Positions 1 through 8,878 of a stretch of DNA of 58,054 bases are shown here, in pieces (position 1 is the first letter of the stretch; each line of letters begins with the position of its first letter). A program made the translations under genes and the position numbers. The stretch covers positions 1 through 58,054 of the forward strand of contig NZ_AKJF01000084.1 of the NCBI RefSeq assembly GCF_000282475.1. The letters run 5' to 3'. The stretch is from Pseudomonas sp. GM78. Its GTDB lineage: Bacteria > Pseudomonadota > Gammaproteobacteria > Pseudomonadales > Pseudomonadaceae. The notes below the pieces were generated by a model, which saw nothing but the letters and a program-made list of their open reading frames with translations, ran no database searches and had not been told where the DNA came from.

Positions 1-1037
1 TGCACCTGCCGATGCTGGCCGGCACCGAAGTCGCGGTGGCCTTCGAACAGGGCGACCCGGACCGCCCCTACATCGCCCACGCTCTGCACGACAGTGAACA
101 CCCGGACCACGTGACCCTGCGCAATCGCGACCACACCCGCAACGTGCTGCGCACGCCGGCGAATAACAAGCTGCGCATGGAAGACCTGCGGGGGCAAGAG
201 CACGTCAAGCTCAGCACGGAATATGGCGGCAAGAGTCAGTTGAACCTGGGGCATCTGGTGGATGCCAAGAAACAGAAGCGGGGGGAAGGGTTTGAGCTGA
301 GGAGTGATGGACACGGCGCCCTCCGTGCAGGCAAAGGATTGTTTGTCAGCGCCGATGAACAAGCCAAGGCCCAGGGGCAGATGCTGGACATGCAAGCCGC
401 GCTGGGCCGTTTGCAACAGGCTGGCGAGCAATTGCAAGGCCTGTCCAGCGACGCCCAGGCGGCCCACGCCGAACCTGCCGATGTGCAGGCGCAACTCGCC
501 TTTTTGAGCGAACGGATCGAAGCACTCCAGGCCCAGGTAATCCTGCTCAGCGCGCCCCAAGGCATCGCCTTGAGCAGCGGTCAGCATCTGCAATTGGCGG
601 CGCAGGAAAACCTGATGCTCAACGCCGGCGGCGCGGCCGACCTCAGCGTGGTCAAGCGCCTGTTCATCGGCGTCGGCCGGGGGCTGAGCCTGTTCGTGCG
701 CAAGCTGGGGATCAAGCTGATTGCCAACCAGGGGCCGGTGAGCGTGCAGGCGCAAAACGACAGCCTGGAACTGCTGGCTCGTCACGGGCTGTCGATCACC
801 AGCACCGAAGACGAAATCTGCATCACCGCGAAAAAGAAAATCGCCCTCAATGGTGGCGGCAGCTATCTCAACCTCGATGTAGGCGGCATCGAATCCGGCA
901 CCTCTGGCGATCACCTGGTCAAGGCCGCACATCACGAGTTCAAGGGACCTGGCGGGCAGGCCCGGCAAATGCCGGCGCTAGCGCAACGGTCCGAACACCT
1001 TGTCCAGTCCCCGGAACCTACGGATTTCTCTGGCTGA
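1..1037 (+). CDS. vgrG: VgrG-type T6SS spike protein, 3' part only
   Basis: The gene enters from outside the window, so only about the last 345 codons are present and the gp27/gp5-like head is missing. The visible part has the end of the gp5 OB-fold/needle junction (HALHDSEHPD, NNKLRMEDLRGQEHV) and then a long region like the DUF2345 extension of VgrG needles, with a helical insert at about residues 110-180. VgrG trimers cap the Hcp tube and carry effectors across the envelope. The next gene starts 28 bases downstream on the same strand and encodes a putative effector, the usual vgrG-effector-immunity order. The identification is firm. Which cargo this VgrG carries is inferred from adjacency alone. 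Confidence 0.9.
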   Translation, partial: HLPMLAGTEVAVAFEQGDPDRPYIAHALHDSEHPDHVTLRNRDHTRNVLRTPANNKLRMEDLRGQEHVKLSTEYGGKSQLNLGHLVDAKKQKRGEGFELRSDGHGALRAGKGLFVSADEQAKAQGQMLDMQAALGRLQQAGEQLQGLSSDAQAAHAEPADVQAQLAFLSERIEALQAQVILLSAPQGIALSSGQHLQLAAQENLMLNAGGAADLSVVKRLFIGVGRGLSLFVRKLGIKLIANQGPVSVQAQNDSLELLARHGLSITSTEDEICITAKKKIALNGGGSYLNLDVGGIESGTSGDHLVKAAHHEFKGPGGQARQMPALAQRSEHLVQSPEPTDFSG

Positions 1038-1065
1038 TTCTTTCGCAAACCTGGAGCGACACACC

Positions 1066-3690
1066 ATGGCAAAGCTGCTCGACTGGATTTTTGGACGCCA
1101 CTACGACTCAAGCACTCCCAGTGCCATGCCCCCGGTCTGGCCAACGCGCGATACCCAGCCCTCCCGCCCAGCGGCGAATTCGAAAGCCGACCGCTTGCCA
1201 CCGCTGAAAAACTGGTGCCACCCGTTCAAGGATAAACGTGACCCGTTGCAGCAACTAACCCATCTGGCCAACGCCACCGCCGGTTACTACCCTCTGGGCC
1301 GCAATGGCCTGTGGCACGGCGGCGTGCATTTTGACAGCGGCACCGCTGCGGGCCTGAAGCAGCAATTCGACGTGCACTGCCTGGCCGACGGTGAAGTGGT
1401 GGCTTACCGCATCGACCGCGAATCGCCGAAGACCACCTACTACGCCCACAAGCTGACGGTCCAGAATCCCTTCTCGCGCAACTTCGTGCTGGTGCGCCAC
1501 CGCCTGCAGCTGCCGACGCTCCCGAACAGCACTGATAAGCCGCCGAGCCTGATCTTCTACAGCCTGTACATGCACCTGCAGGATTGGGTGAAGTATGAAG
1601 AAGATCCGGCTCTGGCGTGTCCGGGGTTCTGGGGCGAAGTGCACCGGGTCAAGGCCACAGCGAACGATCCGCATCCTGACGATTCCGAACAACGCGGCGT
1701 GTACGTTTACTACCGCCCCCGCTCCGACAAGGTCGCTGATTTCTTGCCCCGCGGCGCCGAGGTGATCATCAGCGGCGACGGCGAGTACCGCCGCCTGGAA
1801 AATCGCCTGGGCCCGGCCAGCCTGAGCAACGCCGATGGCTCGTTACGCGGTTACCTCGCGTCCCGGTTCCTGCAGTCGGTGGTGGACGGCCAGCATCGCA
1901 TCGAAACAGCTAGAGGTGCACTCAAGGTGCGCCCGGAAGCGAGCCTGCACAGCGAGGAAATCAGCGAATTACCCAAAGGCACGATCGTCAACGTCAGCGG
2001 TGAAGGCGAATTTCGCAAACTGGAACGGGTCACGCAGTGGGTACAGTTCGCCGCGCTGCAAAGCGTGCTGGAACCGCTGGCGACGGACCGGACCGTGGTC
2101 CTCGACACCCCCGTCGCGATCCAGGCCGGCGCGCTGATAGGCCACGTCGGCGATTATCAGAGTGAAGGGGCGGAACGAGCGGAAAAAAAGCTGCACCTGG
2201 AAACGTTCAGCGAACAAGACGTGGAAGTCTTCATTACGGCCAGTCGCGCCTGGGCCCAGCGCCTGCCGGCCCGTGAGCGGATCTGGCTGAAACTGGCCGC
2301 GGGCACCGCCGTAATGGCGCATCGCGACGGCGCGAGTGCCACACGCTGGCCGGTACCGAGCGCGAACGACCCGCTGAGCACTGCCGACCTGTTGATCCCC
2401 AAAAGCCTGCTTGAGCGCCTTCCCGCCGAGGACAAGATTGCCGTGCCTGCCACGCCGGATAGAAGGGCCCTCAACTGGTATCGCCTCGCAGGCCTGCTGC
2501 ATGACGCCGACGGCAACCTGCTCAACGGCTGGGTGCGCGAAGACGTGGGGCTCACACCGTGGGTCAGTCCCTGGGATTGGGAAGGCTACGCGGTTCTGCA
2601 CGACTATGGCCGGCCCATCCACGCCATGGCCTCGTTTATGCGCGGCATGCGCCGCTTCAGCAAAGCACAACTGGAACACTACCAATCCTTGGCCGACGAC
2701 GAGGAGCAGGGGCCGATCAGGAGCCGCTTGTTCGACATCATCGACCCCAACCGCGTCGGTCAGATCACCGCCGAAGCACTGCAAGCGGCGCTCAGGTTTC
2801 CGGCGCAGGCGCAAGCGATCGCGCAAATGGTCATCCGCAAGGAAAGCGAGTGGTTTCATCGGGCGCATGTATGGGATGTGCTGGATGAAATGCTCGGCCA
2901 TAGCGGCTCGACGCCGAACTTGAACTGGCTGGCGGAGAAGCAGCGGATCAAGGAGCACAGTTGGTGGGAAGAGGTGGCGGAGAAGGTGGGGTTGCCGTCG
3001 TGGGGGACGGCTTATCACTTTCATCCGATTGGGTTGATGGGGAGTTTTGCCACAGATATTGATGAAAACGATTTAAGTTGGTTAACGGTGCCCAATGGTC
3101 AACTGACATTTGATGCTGAAGGGAACGACATTGAAGATGAATTGAATCCTTTGTTTAGATACTTCAGTAGGGTTGCTCACTGGCCTGGAGGTGTGTCTGG
3201 CGTAACAATTGGACGAGGTTACGATCTTGGTCAACGACCTAATCCTGGAAAAGATCTTAGTGATGCAGGCGTTGAGGAGCCTCTACGATCTTGGCTTATT
3301 GGTGCTAAAGGCCTTTCGGGGGTCGCCGCTAAGAATTATGTCGCCAATGCTCCGGTTGATATACGAAAGCTCAAAATTACCAGGTGGCAACAGTATCGAT
3401 TGTTTTTGCCGGTTTACGATTATATGAAGAAAGAAGTAATTCGTATTTCGAGTTCAAGTGTTAACAAGGCGGATTTTGGTGTGCTGAACTGGGGGGCAGT
3501 GAGCGGTAAGGTGCAGGATGTTGTAATTGACCTGATCTACAGAGGTGACTACACCCCGTATTCGAGGTCTTTTATTCAAAAGCCTTTTTTGGATAACGAT
3601 GTAGGGATGGTTAAAAGCATCATTTCTAATAGGAGTTACTGGGGGAGTGTTCCCGATGATAGGTTTAAACGTCGTGCGGAGTACCTGTAG
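1066..3690 (+). CDS. Modular T6SS effector: M23-like domain plus pesticin/lysozyme-like C-terminal toxin domain
   Basis: About 874 residues. I chose ATG 1066 because GGAG lies 9 bases upstream; the open frame extends further 5' but overlaps vgrG. The N-terminal third has an M23 peptidase/peptidoglycan-hydrolase-like pattern: WHGGVHFD near residue 85, LYMHL near 168 and KLHLETF near 378. SH3-like segments lie between these, and an EF-hand-like DPNRVGQIT follows near residue 560. From about residue 660 the sequence changes: WPGGVSGVTIGRGYDLG near 705-720 matches the active-site loop of pesticin/T4-lysozyme-fold (GH24-like) muramidases. Base composition falls sharply at the same point (from about nt 3040), which suggests an exchanged toxin cassette. 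Probable role: peptidoglycan cleavage in the target-cell periplasm. Whether the M23-like half is active is unknown. Confidence 0.8.
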   Translation: MAKLLDWIFGRHYDSSTPSAMPPVWPTRDTQPSRPAANSKADRLPPLKNWCHPFKDKRDPLQQLTHLANATAGYYPLGRNGLWHGGVHFDSGTAAGLKQQFDVHCLADGEVVAYRIDRESPKTTYYAHKLTVQNPFSRNFVLVRHRLQLPTLPNSTDKPPSLIFYSLYMHLQDWVKYEEDPALACPGFWGEVHRVKATANDPHPDDSEQRGVYVYYRPRSDKVADFLPRGAEVIISGDGEYRRLENRLGPASLSNADGSLRGYLASRFLQSVVDGQHRIETARGALKVRPEASLHSEEISELPKGTIVNVSGEGEFRKLERVTQWVQFAALQSVLEPLATDRTVVLDTPVAIQAGALIGHVGDYQSEGAERAEKKLHLETFSEQDVEVFITASRAWAQRLPARERIWLKLAAGTAVMAHRDGASATRWPVPSANDPLSTADLLIPKSLLERLPAEDKIAVPATPDRRALNWYRLAGLLHDADGNLLNGWVREDVGLTPWVSPWDWEGYAVLHDYGRPIHAMASFMRGMRRFSKAQLEHYQSLADDEEQGPIRSRLFDIIDPNRVGQITAEALQAALRFPAQAQAIAQMVIRKESEWFHRAHVWDVLDEMLGHSGSTPNLNWLAEKQRIKEHSWWEEVAEKVGLPSWGTAYHFHPIGLMGSFATDIDENDLSWLTVPNGQLTFDAEGNDIEDELNPLFRYFSRVAHWPGGVSGVTIGRGYDLGQRPNPGKDLSDAGVEEPLRSWLIGAKGLSGVAAKNYVANAPVDIRKLKITRWQQYRLFLPVYDYMKKEVIRISSSSVNKADFGVLNWGAVSGKVQDVVIDLIYRGDYTPYSRSFIQKPFLDNDVGMVKSIISNRSYWGSVPDDRFKRRAEYL

Positions 3691-4167
3691 ATGAATGTGT
3701 CAGTTTTTCTTGTCCTGATATTGTGTTCGATTGGTGTGGTCGAGGCTAAGGAGCATGACTATGAACGAGTAATTTTGGCGGGAGCGGGGGATGTGGGAGA
3801 GTTATTTGTAAGGTTTCTGGTTTTGTCCGGAGAGCCTTGTCTCATTATTCAAAACTTGGCTCCTGGGGGTAGGGGAAAGGTGTCGAGTGAGAACGATATC
3901 TGTTCTATAGATGGGGAGAAATTTGAAGATGGCTATACGGCTGTAGAATTTAAAAGCGGAACCTTTAAAGATGGGAGGCTTGTTTTGGAAGTTGGCGTTA
4001 CCCCGCTTCAGCCCATTGGTGAGACTGTTTTCTCCTGCGAAGTAGTGTTTGTCAAAGACTTGGCGGAACGCCTCTCCTGTAAAGAAAAGAAACGTCTCGA
4101 TGAAGAGTCTTGTGCTGTTTCTGAAAATTCTTTTTTGTCGTTACGACCTGAAGCGAGTCCGAAATAA
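3691..4167 (+). CDS. Putative periplasmic immunity protein of the upstream effector
   Basis: 158 residues, with the ATG immediately after the effector stop codon, so the two are almost certainly translated together. The first 19 residues (MNVSVFLVLILCSIGVVEA) look like a Sec signal peptide, which fits a protein guarding the periplasm against a peptidoglycan hydrolase. Several cysteines in the mature part suggest disulfide bonds. The gene shares the low GC of the effector's toxin domain and differs from the GC-rich flanks, so the pair was probably acquired as a unit. I do not recognise the family. The immunity role is inferred from position, export signal and composition. A second, minor effector is the main alternative. 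Confidence 0.6.
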   Translation: MNVSVFLVLILCSIGVVEAKEHDYERVILAGAGDVGELFVRFLVLSGEPCLIIQNLAPGGRGKVSSENDICSIDGEKFEDGYTAVEFKSGTFKDGRLVLEVGVTPLQPIGETVFSCEVVFVKDLAERLSCKEKKRLDEESCAVSENSFLSLRPEASPK

Positions 4168-4169
4168 CC

Positions 4170-5411
4170 ATGCCTGTCAGACTGGATCAACTCTCTTCTC
4201 CGGCCCCGCGTCCCGCGCCCCCTCGTATCTGGTTCTGGGCATGTTTACTGTCTCTGCTTTTGCTATTGGGTGTGGGTGAAACGTTATTGTTCGGCGCTGA
4301 ACCGTTGCATCAGCAATCCATTGATGACTGGCAGCGAGCTTTGGGCTTACCGCTTCTCCTTTGGTGTGTGCTGCTGTTCGGGCGGCTGCTGTTGTACAGC
4401 GGTCAACACGGCGCGGCCGAGGGCTGGGACGAAGCCTGCGATGAGGATTTACGCCGCAAAATGCGTCGAGGTCGGCGCTCCCAGCAAGTATTGAGCGCAA
4501 GTCTGTTCACTGCCCTGCGAAAGCCGGGGGAAGAGGGGAGCGCGCAACTCGATGCCTTGCTGAGCGGGACGAAGGCATTGACGGCCCAACCGACCCGGAT
4601 GGAAGAATCCGTCGTGCGTCATAGTCGCTTATCTGGTGCAAAGTATGAAAATCTGGAAAAAGTGTTGCTCGGTGTCTTTAGCCAGGTCCTCACTGAGCTG
4701 GCGCAGACGCTGATACACCTGCCGGACGAAAAACCGTTGGCATTGTTGCTGGAGGTTGAGAGCGGTCTGCCGCAGAGTCAGTGGCGTCCGGCATGGCAAA
4801 GGGCGTGGAACGCCTCCGGCATCCGACAGTCAGCGGTGCCGGTCGAAGGGCAAGGGTTAGCTGCACTGGACCAGTGGCTCGACCAGCGCATTGATGATCA
4901 GGCGTTACTGCTGGTGGTGGCATTGCAGTTCGCGCCGCTACAGCCTGAAGGCACGGCAGAAGCGGCCGTCGGGCTACTGTTGGGCAACCGTTTGACGCAA
5001 ACCACGTTACCGCCGATGGCCTACCTTCACCGTCCGGAGCAGGCGCGAGCGCTCAACCCTGATGCACTGTTGTATGCCTCTCGCCATGCGCTGGATTGGG
5101 TCCCGCTGGATGCCCAGTCGATCGAGCACGCCTGGTGCGCGGGAATCGATGCGCAACACCAGGCGGCAATAAGCACCGTTCTGGCTGAAGTGCAAATGCC
5201 GGTAAAGCGCAATCAGGGCTTGATCGACCTGGATGCCTTGTTGGGACACCCCGGTACCCCTTCACCATGGCTGGCAATCGCAGCCGCGACACAAAACATT
5301 CAGCGCGGCGCTGGGCCGCAGTTCATTTTCAGTGGTGACAGCGCCGTCGATGCGGGGCTGTGGAGCACGGTGCTGATGCCCGTCCTGCCGCTTTCGACGA
5401 AGGAGTCTTGA
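4170..5411 (+). CDS. T6SS-cluster membrane protein of unknown function
   Basis: 413 residues, starting 2 bases after the immunity gene and ending directly before tssM, so it sits inside the operon. Two hydrophobic segments are visible, at about residues 20-42 (IWFWACLLSLLLLLGVGE) and 56-75 (ALGLPLLLWCVLLFG). The remaining 330 or so residues are soluble and probably follow a short basic loop (RRKMRRGRRSQQ). GC returns to the chromosomal level here, unlike the preceding gene. Proteins of similar size and layout precede tssM in some proteobacterial T6SS clusters. A role beside the TssJLM membrane complex is plausible but is inferred only from position. I see no enzymatic motif. Confidence 0.6.
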   Translation: MPVRLDQLSSPAPRPAPPRIWFWACLLSLLLLLGVGETLLFGAEPLHQQSIDDWQRALGLPLLLWCVLLFGRLLLYSGQHGAAEGWDEACDEDLRRKMRRGRRSQQVLSASLFTALRKPGEEGSAQLDALLSGTKALTAQPTRMEESVVRHSRLSGAKYENLEKVLLGVFSQVLTELAQTLIHLPDEKPLALLLEVESGLPQSQWRPAWQRAWNASGIRQSAVPVEGQGLAALDQWLDQRIDDQALLLVVALQFAPLQPEGTAEAAVGLLLGNRLTQTTLPPMAYLHRPEQARALNPDALLYASRHALDWVPLDAQSIEHAWCAGIDAQHQAAISTVLAEVQMPVKRNQGLIDLDALLGHPGTPSPWLAIAAATQNIQRGAGPQFIFSGDSAVDAGLWSTVLMPVLPLSTKES

Positions 5412-8400
5412 ATGCAGTTTCGACGCTATCCAGGGCCGGATGTAGTGGTCGGCCTGTTATTCCTGACCGGCGTGCTCGTGGAGCTCATGGTCTGGTATTT
5501 TCCTCAGTGGCTGGGGATGGGGTCTGGCAGTGACCGGCAAAACACCTGGTTGTTGGCGGTACCAGCGTTCACTTTTATCGCGGTGTTGGTCTTGGGAACC
5601 TACCGACTGCTGTGGCGCCGTGTGGTGCATTCGGTGCATCGCGCAGAGGCGTCGGATGACGTGCCCGAGCCACCGCCTACTGAGAGTCCGAAAGCTCCGA
5701 GCGCGCAGCAGGTCCGGGTGGCTCACGTGTATCTCAATAAATACTACGGCCCCTTCTGGCGCTTCAAAGTTCGCCTGCTCCTGGTCGTCGGCGAACCCGA
5801 GCAGATCGAAGCCATCGCCCCGGGCCTGACCACCCAGCAGTTCCTGCATGCACAGGACACCGTGCTGCTCTTCGGCGGTAGCGTGAAGGTGCCAACCCTG
5901 TTCAGCCAATGGCAGGGTTTGAGCCGCTGGCGTCCCTTCGATGGCGTGGTCTGGGTCCTGAACAAGGAACAGACCACTGACGCCGCAGCGCTCGGCGAAA
6001 ACGTGCGGCGCCTGTGCGATCTGGCGCGGGCGCTGCATTGGCAGTTGCCGCTGCACCTTTGGCAGGTCTGCGACACTGGGTGGCCGCAGCACTCGCGACA
6101 GACGCAGGCGGTGGGTTGCGCGTTGCCAGACGGTTTCACAGTTGTCGAGTTGGAGAGTCGCCTGGAGCAATTGCTCGAGCCCTTGCGGCAGGAGGGTCTG
6201 GAGCAGATGCGCGAGCACATGCCGCATGACTTTTTGCTGCGCCAGTCCCGCGATCTGCAGGTCGAGGGCATCGCCCGCTGGCGGCAGGCGCTGGCGCCGT
6301 TGCTCGGCGAGTTGGCCGGGAGCATGCCGGTGCGCGGGTTGTGGTTCAGCCTGCCGTTACCGGAGGTGTCACCGGATCCCAATAACCGCAGTCACTTCTG
6401 GTCGATAGCGCCGGTATGGCAGGGCGTACTCGGCGATAAAAAGTCACACGCCTGTCGCCTCGGCTGGCCCGCGACCCGCATCGCGCAGGCCCTGATGCTC
6501 GCCCTGGCACTGGCCTGGGGCGCCGGCATGCTGCTGTCCTTCGTCAGCAACCGCGCACACATCACCCAGGTGCAAACGTCACTGGCAACCTTGCAACAAT
6601 CCTCCATCCGCGACGAACAATTCCTCGCCCTCAACGAGCTGACCCGCGAACTGGGCCGCCTGGACTACCGCGCCACCCACGGCACCCCCTGGTACCAGCG
6701 CTTCGGCCTGAACAAGAATCCAGAACTCCTGCAAATGCTCTGGCCCGCCTACGTCGAGGCCAACCAGCGCCTGCTGCGCGACCCGGCGGTGGCCAGCCTG
6801 CAACAGCAGCTCGGCGCCCTGATCCGCTTGCCCGCCGACAGCCCCGAACGGCTCAAACGCGCGCCGCAGGCCTACGAACAACTCAAGGCCTACCTGATGC
6901 TGGCGCGCCCGGAAAAAGCCGATGCGGGTTTTCTAGTCAAGACTTTGGGCCCGCTCGAGCCGAGCGCCGGCGGTGTCTCGTCGGGGCTGTGGCACGGCCT
7001 GTCGCCGATGCTCTGGCAGTTCTATGGCGAGCAACTGGCGGCGCATCCGGACTGGCGCAGCGTGGCCGACCCGAAGCTGGTGGCCCAGGTTCGTCAGCTG
7101 CTGCTCGGCCAGTTGGGTCAGCGCAATGCCGAAGCCAGCCTGTACCGCCAGGTGCTCGACGCTTCGGCCAATCATTACCCGGCGTTGAGCCTGGCGCAGA
7201 TGGTCGGCGACACCGAGGCGCGGGCGCTGTTCGTCAGCCAAGCCAGCGTGCCCGGGGTGTTTACCCGCCAGGCCTGGGAGGGCCAGGTGCGTCCGGCGAT
7301 CGAGGCCATCGCCGAGGCGCGGCGCGAGGAAATCGACTGGGTGCTCAGCGACCGGCCGGGCGACATCGCCGCCGAGCTGACGCCGGACATGCTGCGTGAA
7401 CGCCTGACCCGGCGCTACTTCCAGGACTACGCCAGCGCCTGGCTGAAGTTTCTCAACCGCCTGCGCTGGCAGCCGGCCAACAGCCTGGGCGAGGTGATCG
7501 ACCAGTTGACCCTGATGAGCGACGTGCGCCAGTCGCCGCTGATCGCGCTGATGAACACCCTGGCCTACCAGGGGCAGGCCGGCACACGCACCCAGGCGTT
7601 GGCCGACTCGCTGATCAGCTCGGCGCAAAAGCTGATCGCCCAGGCCCCGGGGCCGATGGTCGAGCAGACGCAGCAGGGCCCCCAAAGCCCCCTGGACGCC
7701 ACCTTTGGCCCGCTGCTGGCGCTGCTCGGCAAAACCCCGGAAGGCCAGGACGAGCGCGAGCGCCTGAGCCTGCAGGCGTTCCTCAACCAAGTCACGCGCA
7801 CGCGCCTGACCCTGCAACAGGTGAACCACGCCGCCGACCCGCAGGACATGACCCAGACCCTGGCGCAGACGGTGTTCCAGGGCAAGAGCATCGACCTCAC
7901 CGACACCCGCGCCTACGGCAGCCAGCTCGCCGCCAGCCTCGGCGCGGAGTGGGGCGGTATCGGCCAGACCCTGTTCGTGCAGCCGCTGGAGCAGGCCTGG
8001 CAGGGCGTCCTGCAACCCTCGGCCAGCAGCCTTAACCGCCAGTGGCAACGGGCGATCGTCAGCGACTGGCAGCAGGCGTTCACCGGTCGTTATCCCTTCG
8101 CGGCCACCGCCAGCGACGCCTCGCTGCCGATGCTCGGGCAGATGATCCGTGCCGACTCCGGGCGCCTCGAGCAGTTCCTGCAGCGCGAACTGGGCGGCTT
8201 GCTGCGCAAGGAAGGCAGCCGCTGGGTGGTCGACACGCCACACAGCCAGGGCCTGCGCTTCAACCCGCAGTTCCTCACGGCGATCAACCAGCTCAGCCAC
8301 CTGGCCGACGTGCTGTTCACCGACGGCGGCATGGGCCTGAGCTTCGAGCTGCAAGGCAAACCGGTGAGCGACGTGGTGCAAACCACCTTCACCCTCAACG

Positions 8401-8774
8401 GCGAGAAACACGAGTACTTCAACCAGAAGGAAAGCTGGCAGCGCTTCAACTGGCCGGGCCGCCGCCAGTACCCCGGCGCGAGCCTGACCTGGACCAGCGT
8501 GCGGGCCAACGAACGGCTGTTTGGCGACTACCCGGGCACCTGGGGCCTGATCCGCCTCCTGGAGCAGGCCCAAGTCACGCCACTGGACGACGGCGACAGC
8601 CGTTTTCGTGTGGTGCTCAAGGCGCCCGACGGCATCGGCCTGACCTGGTACCTGCGCACCGAACTGGGGGCGGGGCCGATGGCGTTGCTCAAGCTGCGCG
8701 GCTTTAAATTGCCGATGCAGATCTTCCTGGGTGAAGGGGAGGAGGTGGCACAAAACAAGAGGTTGAAAAAATGA
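5412..8774 (+). CDS. tssM: TssM/IcmF inner-membrane core component of T6SS
   Basis: 1120 residues; the ATG follows the stop of the preceding gene directly. Membrane segments are visible at about residues 12-30, 48-69 and 359-377. The C-terminal half is periplasmic and ends in the family's beta-domain (NERLFGDYPGTWGLIRLL, then GPMALLKLRGFKLPMQIF). TssM spans the envelope in the TssJLM complex that docks the baseplate. The cytoplasmic NTPase-like domain starts normally (FKVRLLLVVGEPEQ, residues 117-130), but the GxxGxGK(S/T) P-loop is absent, so it should not bind nucleotide in the classic way. IcmF proteins with and without a Walker A motif are known. A 35-codon frame overlaps the stop codon. 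Confidence 0.9.
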   Translation: MQFRRYPGPDVVVGLLFLTGVLVELMVWYFPQWLGMGSGSDRQNTWLLAVPAFTFIAVLVLGTYRLLWRRVVHSVHRAEASDDVPEPPPTESPKAPSAQQVRVAHVYLNKYYGPFWRFKVRLLLVVGEPEQIEAIAPGLTTQQFLHAQDTVLLFGGSVKVPTLFSQWQGLSRWRPFDGVVWVLNKEQTTDAAALGENVRRLCDLARALHWQLPLHLWQVCDTGWPQHSRQTQAVGCALPDGFTVVELESRLEQLLEPLRQEGLEQMREHMPHDFLLRQSRDLQVEGIARWRQALAPLLGELAGSMPVRGLWFSLPLPEVSPDPNNRSHFWSIAPVWQGVLGDKKSHACRLGWPATRIAQALMLALALAWGAGMLLSFVSNRAHITQVQTSLATLQQSSIRDEQFLALNELTRELGRLDYRATHGTPWYQRFGLNKNPELLQMLWPAYVEANQRLLRDPAVASLQQQLGALIRLPADSPERLKRAPQAYEQLKAYLMLARPEKADAGFLVKTLGPLEPSAGGVSSGLWHGLSPMLWQFYGEQLAAHPDWRSVADPKLVAQVRQLLLGQLGQRNAEASLYRQVLDASANHYPALSLAQMVGDTEARALFVSQASVPGVFTRQAWEGQVRPAIEAIAEARREEIDWVLSDRPGDIAAELTPDMLRERLTRRYFQDYASAWLKFLNRLRWQPANSLGEVIDQLTLMSDVRQSPLIALMNTLAYQGQAGTRTQALADSLISSAQKLIAQAPGPMVEQTQQGPQSPLDATFGPLLALLGKTPEGQDERERLSLQAFLNQVTRTRLTLQQVNHAADPQDMTQTLAQTVFQGKSIDLTDTRAYGSQLAASLGAEWGGIGQTLFVQPLEQAWQGVLQPSASSLNRQWQRAIVSDWQQAFTGRYPFAATASDASLPMLGQMIRADSGRLEQFLQRELGGLLRKEGSRWVVDTPHSQGLRFNPQFLTAINQLSHLADVLFTDGGMGLSFELQGKPVSDVVQTTFTLNGEKHEYFNQKESWQRFNWPGRRQYPGASLTWTSVRANERLFGDYPGTWGLIRLLEQAQVTPLDDGDSRFRVVLKAPDGIGLTWYLRTELGAGPMALLKLRGFKLPMQIFLGEGEEVAQNKRLKK

Positions 8775-8878
8775 GTGTGCGCAAATTGTTTGCCCGATGC
8801 ATCGGCGAGCGCGACGCCCTTCGGTACGCGCCGTCGTGTTCTGCGGTTAAACGTCATTCATCAGGAGTCTTTCTTTGA
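8771..8878 (+). CDS. Possible 35-residue coupled ORF or gene remnant between tssM and tssF
   Basis: An ATG overlaps the tssM stop as ATGA, and the frame runs 35 codons to a TGA that overlaps the tssF start region. The product would begin MSVRKLFARCIG and resembles nothing I recognise. The double coupling is what one expects of a real operon gene or of the fused ends of a deleted one; several T6SS clusters carry another tss gene between tssM and tssF. The tssF ribosome-binding site AGGAG lies inside the frame. Chance is also possible at this length. Confidence 0.25.
   Translation: MSVRKLFARCIGERDALRYAPSCSAVKRHSSGVFL

Noticed and set aside
6933-8753. A 606-codon minus-strand frame opposite tssM
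   Set aside because: Antisense shadow with no domain, while the plus strand encodes a complete TssM C-terminus.
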